From Anaerotignum sp. (GTDB lineage Bacteria; Bacillota; Clostridia; Lachnospirales; Anaerotignaceae), in assembly GCA_020024395.1 (NCBI GenBank), contig JAHHTV010000028.1:1-12728 (forward strand): 12,728 nt of DNA, given 5' to 3'. How positions within the stretch are numbered: position 1 is the stretch's first letter; each line of letters starts with the position of its first letter. The notes below the pieces were generated by a model. The model did not search any database and had not been told where the DNA came from. It saw only the letters and a list, made by a program, of their open reading frames with translations. A program made the position numbers and the translations under genes. Of this stretch, positions 1-7,326 are shown piece by piece.

Positions 1-1
1 A

Positions 2-55
2 GCAACAAAAGTGCTAGTAAAAAATAAAGCAATCGAAGAAAAATATAATCATTAA
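2..55 (+). CDS. C-terminal end of an upstream gene, possibly purE (partial)
   Basis: An open frame enters from the left edge and ends at a TAA at 53-55. The 17 visible residues read ATKVLVKNKAIEEKYNH, a charged, probably helical tail with no diagnostic motif. It runs in the same direction as the purine genes and ends 32 bases before purC, so it is very likely the preceding gene of the same operon. purE (N5-CAIR mutase or AIR carboxylase) is the only step of the pathway from PRPP to IMP missing from the window, and it commonly stands just before purC in Firmicutes, so purE is the best guess. That identity is inferred from context and not from residues. Too little is present to exclude another gene. 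Confidence 0.5.
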   Translation, partial: ATKVLVKNKAIEEKYNH

Positions 56-73
56 ACCATTACAGATTTTTTT

Positions 74-80
74 AGGAGGA
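74..80 (+). promoter_or_regulatory. Ribosome binding site of purC
   Basis: AGGAGGA lies 7 bases before the ATG at 88. This is a near-perfect Shine-Dalgarno match with ideal spacing, and it fixes the purC start. Confidence 0.9.
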
Positions 81-87
81 AATAAAA

Positions 88-807
88 ATGTTAAATATTA
101 CAAGAACAGAACAATTATATGAAGGAAAAGCAAAAAAAGTATATGCAACAACAGATGAGAATTGTTGTATTGTTTCTTATAAAGATGATGCAACTGCATT
201 CAATGGTTTGAAAAAAGGAACCATTATGGGCAAAGGTGCTATCAATAACCGTGTGACAAATTATTTGATGCAGTTGTTAGAAAAAAATGGTATTCCTACC
301 CATTTTGTAGAAGAAATCAACGACAGAGAAACTATCGTGAAAAAAGTTTCTATCGTTCCTTTGGAAGTGATTGTAAGAAATATCGCTGCTGGTTCTTTGG
401 CAAAACGTATTGGCTTAGAAGAAGGCACAAAAATGAAACAAACCGTTCTGGAATTCTGTTATAAAGATGATGATTTGGGCGACCCCATGGTAAATGAATA
501 CCATATTTTGGCTATGGAATGGGCAACCAAAGAAGAAATCGAACTGATTAGTAACTATTCTTTCAAAATCAATCAAATTCTCAGCGACTATTTAAAAGAA
601 GTAAATATTGAACTGATTGACTTCAAATTGGAATTTGGTAAAACTGCCGATGGTACAATCGTATTGGCAGATGAAATTTCTCCAGATACTTGCCGTTTCT
701 GGGATACAGTCAGTGGTGAAAAGCTCGACAAAGACAGATTTAGAAGAGATTTGGGCAATGTGGAAGATGCATACCAAGAAGTATTGAAACGTTTGTTGGG
801 CGAATAA
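88..807 (+). CDS. purC: SAICAR synthetase (PurC)
   Basis: Phosphoribosylaminoimidazole-succinocarboxamide synthase, a cytosolic enzyme that joins CAIR and aspartate using ATP to give SAICAR. The 239-residue length is normal for bacterial PurC. The N-terminal nucleotide-binding strand-loop YEGKAKKVY is at residues 11-19. The two family signatures are [12 protein letters not shown] at 93-104 and LIDFKLEFG at 176-184, and [13 protein letters not shown] at 193-205 is the conserved metal and substrate region. The start is set by the AGGAGGA site 7 bases upstream. The gene follows the cut-off upstream frame after 32 bases and precedes purF by 29 bases with no terminator between, so it belongs to the operon. 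The next step of the pathway is catalysed by PurB, encoded further down. Confidence 0.98.
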   Translation: MLNITRTEQLYEGKAKKVYATTDENCCIVSYKDDATAFNGLKKGTIMGKGAINNRVTNYLMQLLEKNGIPTHFVEEINDRETIVKKVSIVPLEVIVRNIAAGSLAKRIGLEEGTKMKQTVLEFCYKDDDLGDPMVNEYHILAMEWATKEEIELISNYSFKINQILSDYLKEVNIELIDFKLEFGKTADGTIVLADEISPDTCRFWDTVSGEKLDKDRFRRDLGNVEDAYQEVLKRLLGE

Positions 808-836
808 TTTTCCGAACTGGACAGGAGTGTAAAAGA

Positions 837-2276
837 ATGAGAGAAATTCATGAAGAATGTGGCGTATTTGGTATCTACGCAAAAGAAAAAACAAGTGTTG
901 CCTCTACGGTGTATTATGGTTTGTTTGCATTACAGCACAGAGGACAAGAAAGCTGTGGGATTGTAGTTAATGATGATGGTGTGTTCCACTATCATAAAGA
1001 TGGTGGATTGGTCAATGACGTTTTCACACCAGATGTTATGCAAAAATTGGGCGAAGGCAATATGGCAATCGGTCATGTGCGTTATGGCACAACTGGTGAT
1101 AATGACAGATTGAATGCACAGCCGATTGTTGTAAACCATGTCAAAGGCAAAATGGCTTTGGCACACAATGGCAATTTGGTAAATTCTTTTGAATTGCGTC
1201 AAGAATTGGAATTGGAAGGTTCTATTTTCCATACCACAAGTGATACAGAAGTGATTTCTTACATCATTACAAAAGAAAGATTGAAAGCACCTTCCATTGA
1301 AGAAGCAGTCAATCAAGCAATGTATCGTATCAAGGGGGCGTATTCTTTGGTTGTGATGTCTGCATCAAAAATGATTGCAGCAAGAGACCCATTTGGTTTC
1401 CACCCCCTATGTTATGGTGTAAAAGAAGATGGCAGCTATGTCATTGCATCTGAAACTTGTGCATTGGACGCAGTAAGTGCTACATTTGTCAGAGATATTC
1501 GCCCAGGTGAAATCGTGGTATTTGATGGCGATGATATTCGCAGTATCACAGACCACTGTGAAAAAGAAAAACCTGCAATTTGTATTTTTGAATATATTTA
1601 TTTTTCAAGACCAGATTCTATGGTAGATGGCAAAAGTGTACATGCTGCAAGAGTGAATGCTGGGGCTTGTTTGGCACTGCAAAACCCTGTGCAAGCAGAT
1701 GTTGTTATTGGTGTACCAGACTCTGGTTTAGATGCGGCGATTGGATATGCGAGACAATCTGGTATTCCCTATGGTATTGGTTTTATCAAAAATAAATATA
1801 TTGGTAGAACATTCATTGCCCCTGGACAAAAAGCAAGAGAAGATAAAGTGCGTATCAAACTGAATGTGATTTCAGAAACCGTAAAAGGCAAACGTGTGGT
1901 ATTGGTAGATGACTCCATTGTGCGTGGTACAACCAGTGCAAGAATTGTGAAATTGCTTAGAGATGCAGGTGCAACAGAAGTACATATGTGTTCTGCGGCT
2001 CCTCCATTCTTAAATCCTTGTTATTATGGTACAGACATTGACTCCAAAGATGGTTTGATTGCAACAAATCATACCATTGATGAAATTTGTCAAATCATTG
2101 GTGCGGATAGTTTGAGTTATTTGAGTTTAGAAAATTTGGGTATGCTCATTGGTGTGAAAAAAGGACAAGGATATTGCTCTGCTTGTTTTGATGGCTGTTA
2201 TCCAACAGAAGTACCCACACAGGCAAACAAAAACAGATTTGAAGGCAAACTCAGCGAAAGGGGCGCAAAAGAATGA
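837..2276 (+). CDS. purF: Amidophosphoribosyltransferase (PurF), Fe-S type with propeptide
   Basis: Catalyses the committed step, PRPP plus glutamine to 5-phosphoribosylamine. The N-terminal half is a class II (Ntn) glutaminase: MREIHEE precedes Cys8, which should become the N-terminal nucleophile after removal of a 7-residue propeptide. HVRYGTTG at 80-87 and AHNGNL at 109-114 are glutaminase motifs. The C-terminal half is a phosphoribosyltransferase with the PRPP-binding motif [14 protein letters not shown] at 354-367. Four cysteines, 249 (in CIFEY), 395 (in NPCYYG), 447 and 450 (in GYCSAC), match the [4Fe-4S] ligands of the Bacillus subtilis type, so the enzyme should be oxygen-labile. This fits an anaerobe. 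The 479-residue length is normal. AGGAG at 823-827 supports the start. The stop overlaps the purM start by 4 bases (ATGA), suggesting translational coupling. AMP/GMP feedback is expected from the family but not visible here. Confidence 0.98.
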   Translation: MREIHEECGVFGIYAKEKTSVASTVYYGLFALQHRGQESCGIVVNDDGVFHYHKDGGLVNDVFTPDVMQKLGEGNMAIGHVRYGTTGDNDRLNAQPIVVNHVKGKMALAHNGNLVNSFELRQELELEGSIFHTTSDTEVISYIITKERLKAPSIEEAVNQAMYRIKGAYSLVVMSASKMIAARDPFGFHPLCYGVKEDGSYVIASETCALDAVSATFVRDIRPGEIVVFDGDDIRSITDHCEKEKPAICIFEYIYFSRPDSMVDGKSVHAARVNAGACLALQNPVQADVVIGVPDSGLDAAIGYARQSGIPYGIGFIKNKYIGRTFIAPGQKAREDKVRIKLNVISETVKGKRVVLVDDSIVRGTTSARIVKLLRDAGATEVHMCSAAPPFLNPCYYGTDIDSKDGLIATNHTIDEICQIIGADSLSYLSLENLGMLIGVKKGQGYCSACFDGCYPTEVPTQANKNRFEGKLSERGAKE

Positions 2277-3310
2277 AAAGCCACAGCGAAAGTTATAAAG
2301 CGGCAGGCGTAGATATTACAGCAGGCTATAAAGCAGTAGAATTGATGAAAACACATATTGCAAAAACCATGACCGCAGGTGCAATGTCTGATATTGGTGG
2401 TTTTGGTGGCTTGTTTGAATTGGATTTGACAGGCATACAAAAACCTGTGCTGGTAAGTGGTACAGATGGTGTTGGTACAAAATTGAAAATGGCATTTTTG
2501 ATGGACAAACATGATACTGTGGGTATTGATTGTGTGGCAATGTGTGTCAATGACATCATTTGTTGTGGTGCAAAACCATTGTTCTTCTTGGATTATATTG
2601 CTGTCGGGAAAAATTTCCCTGAAAAAGTGGCAAGCATTGTTTCTGGTGTTGCAGAAGGTTGTGTGCAGTCTGGTGCTTCTTTGATTGGTGGCGAAACCGC
2701 AGAAATGCCGGGTTTTTATCCTGAAGATGAATATGATTTGGCAGGGTTTGCCGTTGGTGTGGTGGACAAAGATAAAATATTAAACAACAAAACCATAAAA
2801 GAAGGTGATGTTGTGATTGCATTGCCTTCTAGTGGTGTACATTCTAATGGTTTTTCATTGGTGCGTCGTGTGTTAGATGTAGAAAACGAGGACATCAAAA
2901 CACCTTTGGCAGAACTAAGTGGCAAATCGATTGGAGAAACATTGCTGGCACCAACAAAAATTTATGTAAAACCAATGCTTGCACTGTTTGAAGAAGTGAC
3001 TGTGAAAGCGGTTTCCCACATTACAGGCGGCGGTTTTTATGAAAATATTCCAAGAAGTATTCCAAAAGGCTTTGGAGCAAAAATTGAAAAATCTGCACTG
3101 CGTATCCCGCCAATATTTGATATGATTGCAAAAAAAGGAAATATCCCAGAAAGAGATATGTTCAATACGTTTAATATGGGTGTGGGTATGAGCGTTGTAG
3201 TGGCAAAAGAAGATGCACAAAAAGCATTGGAAATATTGCGTGCAAATGGCGAAGATGCTTATATTATGGGCGAAATCATTGTTTCTGAGGAAGGAGTTGT
3301 CGTATGCTGA
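2273..3310 (+). CDS. purM: AIR synthetase (PurM)
   Basis: Phosphoribosylformylglycinamidine cyclo-ligase, which closes the imidazole ring of FGAM with ATP to give AIR. The 345-residue length is typical. The protein shows the family order: [12 protein letters not shown] at 8-19, the ATP-site loop [10 protein letters not shown] at 63-72, [18 protein letters not shown] at 91-108, [11 protein letters not shown] at 139-149, [10 protein letters not shown] at 155-164, and [12 protein letters not shown] at 250-261 in the C-terminal domain. The ATG overlaps the purF stop as ATGA, with GAAAGGGG at 2256-2263 as the ribosome site. The 3' end overlaps purN by 7 bases. Its substrate comes from PurL, encoded last in the operon. 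No key motif is missing. Confidence 0.98.
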   Translation: MKSHSESYKAAGVDITAGYKAVELMKTHIAKTMTAGAMSDIGGFGGLFELDLTGIQKPVLVSGTDGVGTKLKMAFLMDKHDTVGIDCVAMCVNDIICCGAKPLFFLDYIAVGKNFPEKVASIVSGVAEGCVQSGASLIGGETAEMPGFYPEDEYDLAGFAVGVVDKDKILNNKTIKEGDVVIALPSSGVHSNGFSLVRRVLDVENEDIKTPLAELSGKSIGETLLAPTKIYVKPMLALFEEVTVKAVSHITGGGFYENIPRSIPKGFGAKIEKSALRIPPIFDMIAKKGNIPERDMFNTFNMGVGMSVVVAKEDAQKALEILRANGEDAYIMGEIIVSEEGVVVC

Positions 3311-3915
3311 AAAAAACCAAAATAGCGGTTTTTGTTTCGGGTGGCGGCACAAATTTACAGGCATTGTTGGATGCACAAAAAAGCGGCATATTGCAAAGCG
3401 GAGAAATTGCTTTGGTTTTGTCAAGCAATGCAAATGCGTATGCACTGACACGGGCGGCGGAACATTCGGTTCCGTCTGCCGTTGTTGTCAGAAAAGAATT
3501 TGCCTCTCAACAAGACTATGAACAACAACTCAAACAAATATTGACCGAATATGATATTGATTTGATTGTATTGGCAGGCTTTATGTCTATATTGAGCGAA
3601 AATTTTACAGCAGCATATCCAAAAAGAATATTGAATATTCACCCATCCTTAATTCCTGCGTTTTGTGGAAAAGGGTATTATGGATTGAAAGTGCACGAAG
3701 CAGCTTTGGCATATGGTGTGAAAGTGACAGGGGCAACCGTACATTTTGTGAATGAGATTCCCGATGGTGGGGAAATATTGATGCAAAAAGCGGTAGATGT
3801 ATTACCCAATGATACACCGGAAATATTGCAAAAACGTGTTATGGAACAGGCAGAATGGATATTGCTGCCAAAAGCAACAGAACAAGTGGCAAAAGCATTG
3901 CAGAAAGGAATATAA
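3304..3915 (+). CDS. purN: GAR transformylase (PurN), formyl-THF dependent
   Basis: Phosphoribosylglycinamide formyltransferase, which transfers the formyl group of 10-formyltetrahydrofolate to GAR to give FGAR. The 203-residue protein opens with the Rossmann-like [11 protein letters not shown] at 9-19, which binds the phosphate of GAR. The catalytic trio is visible: Asn111 and His113 in NIHPSLIP and Asp154 in NEIPDGG. The segment [15 protein letters not shown] following the HPSLIP motif is a variant of the usual folate-binding loop that I recall in clostridial and related PurN. The start at 3304 lies within the last codons of purM, a 7-base overlap, with AAGGAG at 3291-3296 correctly spaced at 7 bases, so translation is probably coupled to purM. 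No formate-dependent PurT is seen, so this step depends on folate. Confidence 0.97.
   Translation: MLKKTKIAVFVSGGGTNLQALLDAQKSGILQSGEIALVLSSNANAYALTRAAEHSVPSAVVVRKEFASQQDYEQQLKQILTEYDIDLIVLAGFMSILSENFTAAYPKRILNIHPSLIPAFCGKGYYGLKVHEAALAYGVKVTGATVHFVNEIPDGGEILMQKAVDVLPNDTPEILQKRVMEQAEWILLPKATEQVAKALQKGI
3904..3909 (+). promoter_or_regulatory. Ribosome binding site that sets the IMP cyclohydrolase start
   Basis: AAAGGA inside the last codons of purN lies 10 bases before the ATG at 3920. The same frame stays open upstream to an ATG at 3797, but that start would overlap purN by 119 bases, has no comparable site, and adds a basic, unconserved segment. The start at 3920 is therefore preferred. Confidence 0.75.
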
Positions 3916-3919
3916 GAAA

Positions 3920-4657
3920 ATGGATATATACAAGATATCTTCTATGGCAGAACAACTGAAACAGAATTCTTATGTGGGTAGAGGGATTGTTATTGGAAAA
4001 ACACCCGATAATAAAAAATTGGCTGTGGCATATTTTATTATGGGACGCAGCGAAAATAGTAGAAATCGTGTGTTTGTAGAACAATATCAAGATGTTATCA
4101 TTCATCCTTTTGATATTTCCAAAGTAGAAGACCCTTCTTTGATTATCTATACACCAATCAAAGAATATATATGTGATAAAACTTGTCAACATAATTTGAT
4201 TGTAACAAATGGTGACCAGACAGATACCATTTATCAATATATCAAAGTTGGTAAAACATTTGAACAAGCACTGGAAACAAGAGAATTTGAACCAGATGCA
4301 CCCAATTTGACACCTCGTATCAGTGGTATGGTGACATTTACACATGGGGATTTTACTTACAAAATGAGTATATTAAAAAGTGCTGATGCACAAGGTACGG
4401 CTTGTAATAGATATACATTTTCCTATACGCCTTTGGCAGGGCTTGGACATTTTATACATACATATGCTTGTAATGAAAACCCATTGCCAACATTCCAAGG
4501 AGAACCAAAAAGAATTGCCATTCCCAGTGATATTGATGCATTTACAAATGAAATTTGGGATAACTTGGATGCAGAAAACAAAATCTCTCTGTATGTAAGA
4601 TATATGGATTTGGCAACAGGCAAAACAGAAAACAGAATGATAAACAAAAATAAATAA
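3920..4657 (+). CDS. purO: PurO-type IMP cyclohydrolase (stand-alone)
   Basis: I recognise this as the IMP cyclohydrolase-like family (Pfam IMP_cyclohyd) best known from archaeal PurO, which closes the ring of FAICAR to IMP, the last step of the pathway. It is unrelated in fold to the N-terminal domain of bacterial PurH. Family-like stretches in the 245-residue protein are YVGRGIVIGKTPDNKKLAVA at 18-37, MGRSENSRNRVF at 41-52, VTNGDQTDTIYQYI at 95-108, EPDAPNLTPRISG at 124-136 and a Gly-rich PLAGLGHFIHTY at 171-182. Archaeal PurO proteins are about 200 residues as I recall, so this one is somewhat longer, with extra sequence after about residue 195. No signal peptide or membrane segment is seen. 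It starts 4 bases after purN and ends 12 bases before purB. The operon's transformylase gene lacks a cyclohydrolase domain, so this gene fills the gap. Biochemical activity is inferred from family and context. Confidence 0.88.
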   Translation: MDIYKISSMAEQLKQNSYVGRGIVIGKTPDNKKLAVAYFIMGRSENSRNRVFVEQYQDVIIHPFDISKVEDPSLIIYTPIKEYICDKTCQHNLIVTNGDQTDTIYQYIKVGKTFEQALETREFEPDAPNLTPRISGMVTFTHGDFTYKMSILKSADAQGTACNRYTFSYTPLAGLGHFIHTYACNENPLPTFQGEPKRIAIPSDIDAFTNEIWDNLDAENKISLYVRYMDLATGKTENRMINKNK

Positions 4658-4661
4658 GGAG
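4656..4661 (+). promoter_or_regulatory. Ribosome binding site that sets the purB start
   Basis: AAGGAG overlaps the stop codon of the preceding gene and lies 8 bases before the ATG at 4670. A second in-frame ATG at 4679 would be 17 bases away, which is too far, so translation should begin at 4670. Confidence 0.8.
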
Positions 4662-4669
4662 AAAATACC

Positions 4670-6106
4670 ATGCAGACAATGAAAGAAACTTATATTTCCC
4701 CTTTTTCTACAAGATATGCCAGCAAAGAAATGCAAGAAATATTTTCTGAACAGTTTAAGTTTCGTACATGGAGAAAACTGTGGATTGCTTTGGCAAAAGC
4801 GGAAAAAGCATTGGGTTTGGATATTACAGAGGAACAAATTGCACAGCTTGAAACATACAAAGATGATATCAATTATGAAGTGGCAGAAGCACGTGAAAAA
4901 ATTGTGCGTCATGATGTGATGAGCCATGTATATGCTTATGGGCAACAATGCCCAAAAGCAGAGCCAATCATTCATTTGGGTGCAACTTCTTGCTATGTAG
5001 GGGATAACACAGATGTTATTACCATGAGAGCAGCTTCTGAAATTATACTCAAAAAAGCAGCACAGGTTTTGAAAAATCTTTCTGATTTTGCTTTGCAGTA
5101 TAAAGATTTGCCTTGTATGGCTTATACCCATTTGCAACCTGCACAGCTGACAACCGTTGGCAAACGTGCAACATTATGGTTGTATGAATTGGCACAAGAT
5201 GTAGAAGAATTGGAACATCGTTTGGATAAATTGCTTTTGCTTGGTTCCAAAGGTACAACAGGCACACAAGCAAGTTTTATGGAGCTGTTTGAAGGCGATG
5301 AAACAAAAGTCAAAAAAATGGAAGAAATGATTGCAAAGGAAATGGGATTTTCTGGTGTGGTGCCTGTTTCTGGTCAAACATATTCCAGAAAAGTAGATGC
5401 TTACTTCTTGTCTGTGCTTTCTGGTTTTGCACAAAGTGCATACAAATTCTCAAATGATATGCGTATTTTGCAATCTTTTGAAGAAATGGAAGAACCATTT
5501 GAAAAAAATCAAATTGGTTCTTCTGCAATGCCTTACAAACGTAACCCAATGAGAAGTGAACGCATTTCTGCATTGGCAAGATATGTGATTGTAGATGCAT
5601 TAAACCCTGCATTGACGGCTGGTACACAATGGTTTGAACGTACATTGGATGACTCCGCAAACAAACGTATTTCTGTAGCAGAAGCATTTTTGGCTGTGGA
5701 TTCCATACTCAATATTTATATCAATGTGACAGGCGGCATTGTGGTGTATGATAAAGTTATTCACAGACGTGTGATGGAAAAATTGCCGTTTATGGCAACA
5801 GAAAATATTATGATGAAATCTGTAAAAAAAGGCGGCAACAGACAAGAATTGCATGAAAGATTGCGTACACACTCTCATGCAGCTGCAGCAAAAGTAAAAT
5901 TGGAAGGCGGTCAAAATGACTTAATCGAACGGATTGCAAATGATGATGCGTTCCCGCTGACATTGGAAGAAATCCATGCAGAATTAGACCCAAAACTGTA
6001 TATTGGCAGATGTGCTTCACAAGTGGAAGAATTTGTAGAAGATGTGATACAACCAATATTGGCAAAATGGCATGATGGAGAAATTCAAACAGAATTGAAA
6101 GTGTGA
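4670..6106 (+). CDS. purB: Adenylosuccinate lyase (PurB)
   Basis: Fumarase/aspartase superfamily lyase that removes fumarate from SAICAR to give AICAR, and also from adenylosuccinate to give AMP in the IMP-to-AMP branch. The 478-residue length is normal for this subgroup. Visible motifs are HDVMSHVYAY at 81-90, HLGATSCYVGDNTD at 102-115, AYTHLQPAQLTTVGKR at 151-166 with the conserved His154, and the superfamily signature GSSAMPYKRNP at 283-293, whose mobile loop carries the catalytic serine. The gene sits between the PurO-type cyclohydrolase (12 bases upstream) and the AICAR transformylase (16 bases downstream), so the three enzymes leading from SAICAR to IMP are encoded side by side. The adenylosuccinate synthetase partner purA is not in the window. 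Confidence 0.98.
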   Translation: MQTMKETYISPFSTRYASKEMQEIFSEQFKFRTWRKLWIALAKAEKALGLDITEEQIAQLETYKDDINYEVAEAREKIVRHDVMSHVYAYGQQCPKAEPIIHLGATSCYVGDNTDVITMRAASEIILKKAAQVLKNLSDFALQYKDLPCMAYTHLQPAQLTTVGKRATLWLYELAQDVEELEHRLDKLLLLGSKGTTGTQASFMELFEGDETKVKKMEEMIAKEMGFSGVVPVSGQTYSRKVDAYFLSVLSGFAQSAYKFSNDMRILQSFEEMEEPFEKNQIGSSAMPYKRNPMRSERISALARYVIVDALNPALTAGTQWFERTLDDSANKRISVAEAFLAVDSILNIYINVTGGIVVYDKVIHRRVMEKLPFMATENIMMKSVKKGGNRQELHERLRTHSHAAAAKVKLEGGQNDLIERIANDDAFPLTLEEIHAELDPKLYIGRCASQVEEFVEDVIQPILAKWHDGEIQTELKV

Positions 6107-6122
6107 GCGGAGGAATTTTGAC

Positions 6123-7307
6123 ATGAAAGAATTTGAATTGAAATATGGCTGTAACCCCAACCAGAAACCTGCAAAAATATTTATGGCAAATGGAGCAGAT
6201 TTGCCTATTGAAATTTTGAACGGAAAACCTGGATATATCAATTTTTTAGATGCATTTAACAGCTGGCAGTTGGTAAAAGAATTGAAAGAAGCGTTGGGTA
6301 TGCCAGCGGCAACTTCTTTCAAACACGTAAGCCCAACATCTGCGGCGGTGGGCGTACCAATGAGCATGGAATTGAAAAAAGCCTGCTTTGTGGATGATAT
6401 TGAGGGTTTGGACAACTCCCCCATTGCTTTGGCATATGCAAGAGCAAGAGGTACAGACCGTATGTGTTCTTTTGGGGACTGGATTGCACTGAGCGATGTG
6501 TGTGATGTAACCACAGCTAATTTAATCAAAAGAGAAGTTTCTGATGGTATCATTGCTCCAGATTATACACCAGAAGCACTGGAAATATTGAAAAGCAAAC
6601 GCAAAGGCAGCTATAATATTGTAAAAATAGACCCCAATTATGTACCAGAAAAAGCAGAACAAAAACAGGTTTTTGGTATTACATTTGAACAAGGCAGAAA
6701 TGATTTTCGTATTGACAAAGCACTTTTGCAAAATATTGTGACAGAAAACAAAACGTTGTCTGAAGAAGCAAAAAGAGATTTAATCATTGCATTGATTACA
6801 TTGAAATATACACAGTCCAATTCTGTTTGCTTTGCAAAAGACGGACAGGCAATCGGTGTGGGGGCTGGACAGCAATCCCGTATACACTGCACAAGATTGG
6901 CAGGACAAAAAGCCGATATTTGGCATTTGCGTCAACATGAAAAAGTGTTAAATTTGCCATTTTTATCTACCATTGGCAGACCTGACAGAGATAATACCAT
7001 TGACATTTATATTTCTGATGATTATGAAGATATTTTGGCAGAGGGTGAATGGCAGAAATATTTCACAGAAAAACCTGCACCTTTTACAAAAGAAGAAAAA
7101 AGAGCATATTTGGATAGTGTTTCTGGTGTAGCACTTGGCAGCGATGCATTTTTCCCATTTGGAGACAATATCGAAAGAGCGGCAAAAAGCGGCGTTTCCT
7201 ATATTGCAGAACCAGGTCGCTCCATTCGTGATGACAATGTCATTGAAACTTGTAATAAACACAATATGGTAATGGCGTTTACAGGAATGCGTTTGTTCCA
7301 CCATTAA
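6123..7307 (+). CDS. purH: Stand-alone AICAR transformylase (PurH C-terminal domain only)
   Basis: Transfers a formyl group from 10-formyltetrahydrofolate to AICAR to give FAICAR. The 394-residue protein begins directly with LKYGCNPNQ at 6-14, which corresponds to the start of the second half of ordinary PurH (about 510 residues). The N-terminal MGS-like cyclohydrolase half is absent. The catalytic Lys67-His68 pair is present in SFKHVSPTSAAVG at 65-77. The conserved LKYTQSNSVCFAKDGQAIGV at 227-246 continues into GAGQQSR, and GVSYIAEPGRSIRDDNVIE at 357-375 and the terminal RLFHH are intact. Translation starts on GGAGG at 6109-6113, 9 bases before the ATG, 16 bases after purB. The upstream region is purB coding sequence, so the missing half has not simply been cut off by a frameshift. 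The ring-closing activity must come from another protein, most simply the PurO-type gene two places upstream. The archaeal literature uses a separate symbol for such free domains. purH is given here for continuity. Confidence 0.95.
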   Translation: MKEFELKYGCNPNQKPAKIFMANGADLPIEILNGKPGYINFLDAFNSWQLVKELKEALGMPAATSFKHVSPTSAAVGVPMSMELKKACFVDDIEGLDNSPIALAYARARGTDRMCSFGDWIALSDVCDVTTANLIKREVSDGIIAPDYTPEALEILKSKRKGSYNIVKIDPNYVPEKAEQKQVFGITFEQGRNDFRIDKALLQNIVTENKTLSEEAKRDLIIALITLKYTQSNSVCFAKDGQAIGVGAGQQSRIHCTRLAGQKADIWHLRQHEKVLNLPFLSTIGRPDRDNTIDIYISDDYEDILAEGEWQKYFTEKPAPFTKEEKRAYLDSVSGVALGSDAFFPFGDNIERAAKSGVSYIAEPGRSIRDDNVIETCNKHNMVMAFTGMRLFHH

Positions 7308-7326
7308 AAAGGGAGGTTTTGAAAAT

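Noticed and set aside
56..87. Possible purine riboswitch or PurR box before purC
   Set aside because: Only 32 bases separate the upstream stop from purC, they contain a ribosome site, and I see no aptamer-like structure. Any leader control must lie upstream of the window.
3213..3521. Plus-strand open frame of 102 codons overlapping purM and purN
   Set aside because: It is out of frame with both genes and its translation is low in coding character. The purM-purN overlap explains the region.
3797..3919. N-terminal extension of the PurO-like frame to an upstream ATG at 3797
   Set aside because: It would overlap purN by 119 bases, has no good ribosome site and adds a basic segment unlike the family. 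The ATG at 3920 has a well-spaced AAAGGA.
4373..5137. Open frame of 254 codons on the minus strand across the purO-purB junction
   Set aside because: The translation is rich in Cys, Phe, His and Ile with no domain pattern, typical of the complement of plus-strand coding sequence. It is explained by the genes on the other strand.
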